Positions 5,256-7,457 of a stretch of DNA of 7,457 bases are shown piece after piece. The first letter of the stretch is position 1, and each line of letters begins with the position of its first letter. Location: contig CANJZR010000184.1 of NCBI GenBank assembly GCA_947479075.1, positions 1 to 7,457 on the forward strand, in the 5' to 3' direction. Both the position numbers and the translations under genes were made by a program. The DNA comes from Planctomycetaceae bacterium. GTDB lineage: Bacteria; Planctomycetota; Planctomycetia; Planctomycetales; Planctomycetaceae. Below the pieces are notes generated by a model. That model saw nothing but the letters and a program-made list of their open reading frames with translations. It was not told where the DNA came from and searched no databases.

Positions 5256-6698
5256 CTAGATGTACAACGCACTCAGCGGTTCGCTGTAGTACACCGAATG
5301 TGGGCGTCCCTGGTCGTCGTGCCAGAGGGCGTCGTGCGGGATACCCAGACGGTCATAGATCGTCGCGGCAAACGTTTCCGGACTGACCGGGTCGGCGGTC
5401 GGATAGGCACCGATCTTGTCAGTCGCCCCATAGACACGCCCACCGGCGATCCCCCCACCGGCGATCAGCACGCTTTGCGCACCGCCCCAGTGGTCGCGTC
5501 CGGGCAGGCTATAGTGAGCGGGGAGATGCGAGACCTTGGGCGTACGGCCGAACTCGCCAGCCATCACGATCATCGTGCTGTCGAGTTCTCCCGTCTCCGC
5601 GAGATCGTCGAGCAGAGCCGACACCGCTTTGTCGGTCGGCGGATACAGGAAATTCTTCAGGTTCGGGAAGGCGTTGCCGTGTGTATCCCACACTTCATTG
5701 TTCCCGAGATTCACCTGCACCAGCCCGACGCCCGCTTTTACCAGCCGACGAGCCATCAGACACGACCAGCCGAATGAATTGCGTCCATATCGATCCTGAA
5801 TGGCGGGCTCGGCCTGCGTCACATCAAACGCCGACTTCACCTTCGGGTCGAGCAGGAGCGATACCGCCGCCTCACGATACTGGGAAAATGCCCCCACGGT
5901 CGCTGACGTGTCGAGCACGTGACGTTGCTCCTCCAGCATCCGCAACATATCCAGCCGACGGTCCATCCGGCTGGTCAGCATCTGATCGGGAAGGTTGAGA
6001 TTCGGGGCCTGGAACTTCAGTGAGGGTGTCTTCACCGCTCCCGTCGCGTGGTGGAATTCGTACTCCGGATACGCACCATAGCTGACGGAGTTGAACGGAC
6101 TGGCTTCAATGAACCAGGGATCACGTCGACGTCCCATCTCTCCGGCAAACTGTCCGGGAATCACTCGTCCGCTGCGATGGATTAAGCGTTCGGGCAGCAC
6201 AGCAGCTGGGGGCAGTCCGTTCCGCTCCGCCAGGCGATCCCCGGCGATGGCAGCGATCGATGGCCAGTCCTCGGGCATCGGTTTTTCACCGTTGAACGTC
6301 GGAGGAGCTTTGGACCGCCCCGCCAGCATGACCAGATGCCCCAGTGAGTGGTCATTCGTCGAATGAGTCATCGAGCGAATCAGCGACCACTTTTCGCTGC
6401 GTTGAGCCAGCTGGGGCAGGTGCTCGACGATCTGCAGACCAGGTGTTCTGGTGCTGATCGGGTTGAACTCGCCGCGGATCTGGTCGGGAGCGTCGGGCTT
6501 CATGTCGAAGCTGTCGAGCTGGCCCAATCCCCCGGAGAGGAACAGATAAATCACCGACCGGATGGGAGTCGTCTTCCCAGTGCTGTCGTTGGCCCGGAGC
6601 TCTGCCAATTGAGCAGTCGACAGCCCCAACAGACCCAGCGTCCCCGCCTGGACAGCGTGCCTCCGCGTCAACACGGGATGATGGAGAATGGACGACAT
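5256..6698 (-). CDS. DUF1501 protein with Tat signal
   Basis: From the ATG at 6698 the product is 480 residues, the usual size for DUF1501 proteins. A twin-arginine signal lies at the N-terminus: LTRRHAVQAGTLGLLGLS starts at about residue 10, with the RR pair at 12-13. This predicts export in folded form. The DUF1501 landmarks follow in order: LSGGLGQLDSFDMKPDAP (about 54-71), IRSMTHSTNDHSLGH (107-121), WDTHGN (337-342), GEFGRTP (381-387) and GRDHWGG (400-406). The family resembles the alkaline phosphatase/sulfatase fold, and these Asp, His and Glu positions are the likely metal-site residues. The activity is not established. In planctomycetes these genes often accompany DUF1549/DUF1553 cytochrome-like genes, which are absent here. 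An ATG at 6752 would add 18 residues before the Tat signal and has no better ribosome site. At 6698 the nearest purine box, AGAAGGA, is about 15 bases upstream, so initiation signals are weak either way. About 170 bases separate it from the next upstream minus-strand gene. Confidence 0.9.
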   Translation of the reverse strand: MSSILHHPVLTRRHAVQAGTLGLLGLSTAQLAELRANDSTGKTTPIRSVIYLFLSGGLGQLDSFDMKPDAPDQIRGEFNPISTRTPGLQIVEHLPQLAQRSEKWSLIRSMTHSTNDHSLGHLVMLAGRSKAPPTFNGEKPMPEDWPSIAAIAGDRLAERNGLPPAAVLPERLIHRSGRVIPGQFAGEMGRRRDPWFIEASPFNSVSYGAYPEYEFHHATGAVKTPSLKFQAPNLNLPDQMLTSRMDRRLDMLRMLEEQRHVLDTSATVGAFSQYREAAVSLLLDPKVKSAFDVTQAEPAIQDRYGRNSFGWSCLMARRLVKAGVGLVQVNLGNNEVWDTHGNAFPNLKNFLYPPTDKAVSALLDDLAETGELDSTMIVMAGEFGRTPKVSHLPAHYSLPGRDHWGGAQSVLIAGGGIAGGRVYGATDKIGAYPTADPVSPETFAATIYDRLGIPHDALWHDDQGRPHSVYYSEPLSALYI

Positions 6699-6869
6699 AG
6701 ACGTTTCACCACATCCTTCTCTGGAACTGAGTGCCGAGCGACGGATCAACATTCACTCATGAATTGTATCGTCTGAAACGTCGCAGCAGCAATTGCGAAG
6801 GGCCAGGGAGTCAAGATTTACGGATTCTTCCGGTTTTCTGTCCGGAGGATGCCATCGCCGGTGTCCCGC

Positions 6870-7457
6870 TTATTCGCCATCGGAAGAGACCGCCTTACGG
6901 CGTGAGGTCGTATCAGACCCGGGCGTCACTCCGATCAACACCTGAATCGCCAACATAATCCCGAGGGGGAGGAACAGCACGATCCAGGCCAGCAGCATCG
7001 CCCGCTTGAACCACACGCCCTGCAGCGGACGGATCAGAGTCCGGACCTCCGCACCCGGCAGTTGAGCATTCCCCAGTTCCTGCACAACCGTGGCCCGCCG
7101 CTGCAATGACTCAGCTGCGTCGGGTTGACCATCGATCAGGACAGTCGCCGAGCGCCGCTGAAAGTTGTCGACGATTTCAAACATCTTCTCCCGACCGTAT
7201 GAATTCAATTGCGTGCCATCGAAGTCCGCAGCGGTCAGTACAAAGCCAGCGGTTTCCGACTGCTTCTGCTGAGTATCACGAGGGTCCAGCATCCGCCCGG
7301 CAAAGAGCAATCCGATCAGCCCGAACATCGTCAGCAGCAGCAAGCTGCATCCCACAGCTGTCATGTGTGTCTTGAACTGGCTGCGTTCCGAGGTCGATTC
7401 AAACTGCAGCTCGACGGTCCGCTTTCGAGTGAGTGATCGCCGCGCCGCATCCAGCAA
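6870..7457 (-). CDS. Two-TM membrane protein, C-terminal part (5' end outside window)
   Basis: The frame is open to the window edge and its last visible 195 residues end at a TAA. The first visible codon is a TTG within charged sequence (ARRSLTRKRTVELQFESTSER), so the real start is probably outside the window. Two membrane helices are clear, at about residues 33-53 (TAVGCSLLLLTMFGLIGLLF) and 153-176 (MLLAWIVLFLPLGIMLAIQV). About 100 hydrophilic residues lie between them, and a short polar tail with Arg/Lys follows the second helix. The intervening segment, with VLIDGQPDAAESLQRRATVVQEL at about 106-128, faintly recalls the beta-alpha pattern of OmpA-like domains, but without the diagnostic residues. 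I have a weak recollection of similar RKTVELxxExTSERxxFKxxMTAxGC tails at the end of planctomycete proteins annotated as Gfo/Idh/MocA-like oxidoreductases. That cannot be judged without the N-terminal part, so no function is assigned. Confidence 0.75.
   Translation of the reverse strand: MLDAARRSLTRKRTVELQFESTSERSQFKTHMTAVGCSLLLLTMFGLIGLLFAGRMLDPRDTQQKQSETAGFVLTAADFDGTQLNSYGREKMFEIVDNFQRRSATVLIDGQPDAAESLQRRATVVQELGNAQLPGAEVRTLIRPLQGVWFKRAMLLAWIVLFLPLGIMLAIQVLIGVTPGSDTTSRRKAVSSDGE

Noticed and set aside
6826..6849. Possible terminator hairpin TCCGG...CCGGA downstream of the partial membrane gene
   Set aside because: The core stem is only five pairs with an eight-base loop and there is no T-tract on the minus strand, so termination is not supported.
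1..7457. CRISPR array, tRNA, rRNA, transposase or defence-system genes
   Set aside because: I looked for regularly spaced repeats, tRNA cloverleaf arms and familiar mobile or defence motifs on both strands and recognised none.

Overview
The window looks like chromosomal DNA from a planctomycete (Planctomycetes/Planctomycetota), judged from gene content and not from any search. It encodes a Tat-exported DUF1501 protein, a DUF309 protein with an N-terminal region of the type I recall from this phylum, and a secreted alpha/beta hydrolase. It also carries two kinds of palindromic intergenic repeat that I associate with planctomycete genomes, whose arms read as NPKRERG / TRSVSEG and as GQTFLSV. 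The DNA is GC-rich and coding density is moderate. No phage, plasmid, insertion-sequence, CRISPR, rRNA or tRNA signal was recognised.

Layout. On the + strand, the 3' part of a polytopic membrane protein (2-853, probably Nramp-like metal transporter) is followed after 79 bases by a 68-residue CDGSH iron-sulfur protein (933-1139). A roughly 310-base intergenic stretch holds two different inverted-repeat elements (1202-1257 and 1281-1416). Next come a secreted esterase-like alpha/beta hydrolase (1449-2351) and, 15 bases later, an Old Yellow Enzyme-type flavin oxidoreductase (2367-3857). The last two probably form one transcription unit. An intrinsic terminator at 3876-3920 serves the facing minus-strand gene.

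The rest is on the minus strand: a DUF309 protein (3950-4534), a 721-base stretch without a convincing gene but with a 91-base imperfect palindrome (5059-5149), a DUF1501 Tat-secreted protein (5256-6698), and the 3' end of a two-TM membrane protein that runs out of the window (6870-7457).

How the genes fit together. The transporter plus CDGSH pair is loosely suggestive of metal or Fe-S handling. The hydrolase plus flavoenzyme pair could act on the same class of compound, one deacylating outside the cytoplasm and the other reducing inside, but nothing in the sequence fixes the substrate. I did not find a clear new multi-gene system. The points most worth following are the three palindromic elements, one of them flanked by 10-bp direct repeats, and the altered active-site signature of the flavoenzyme.
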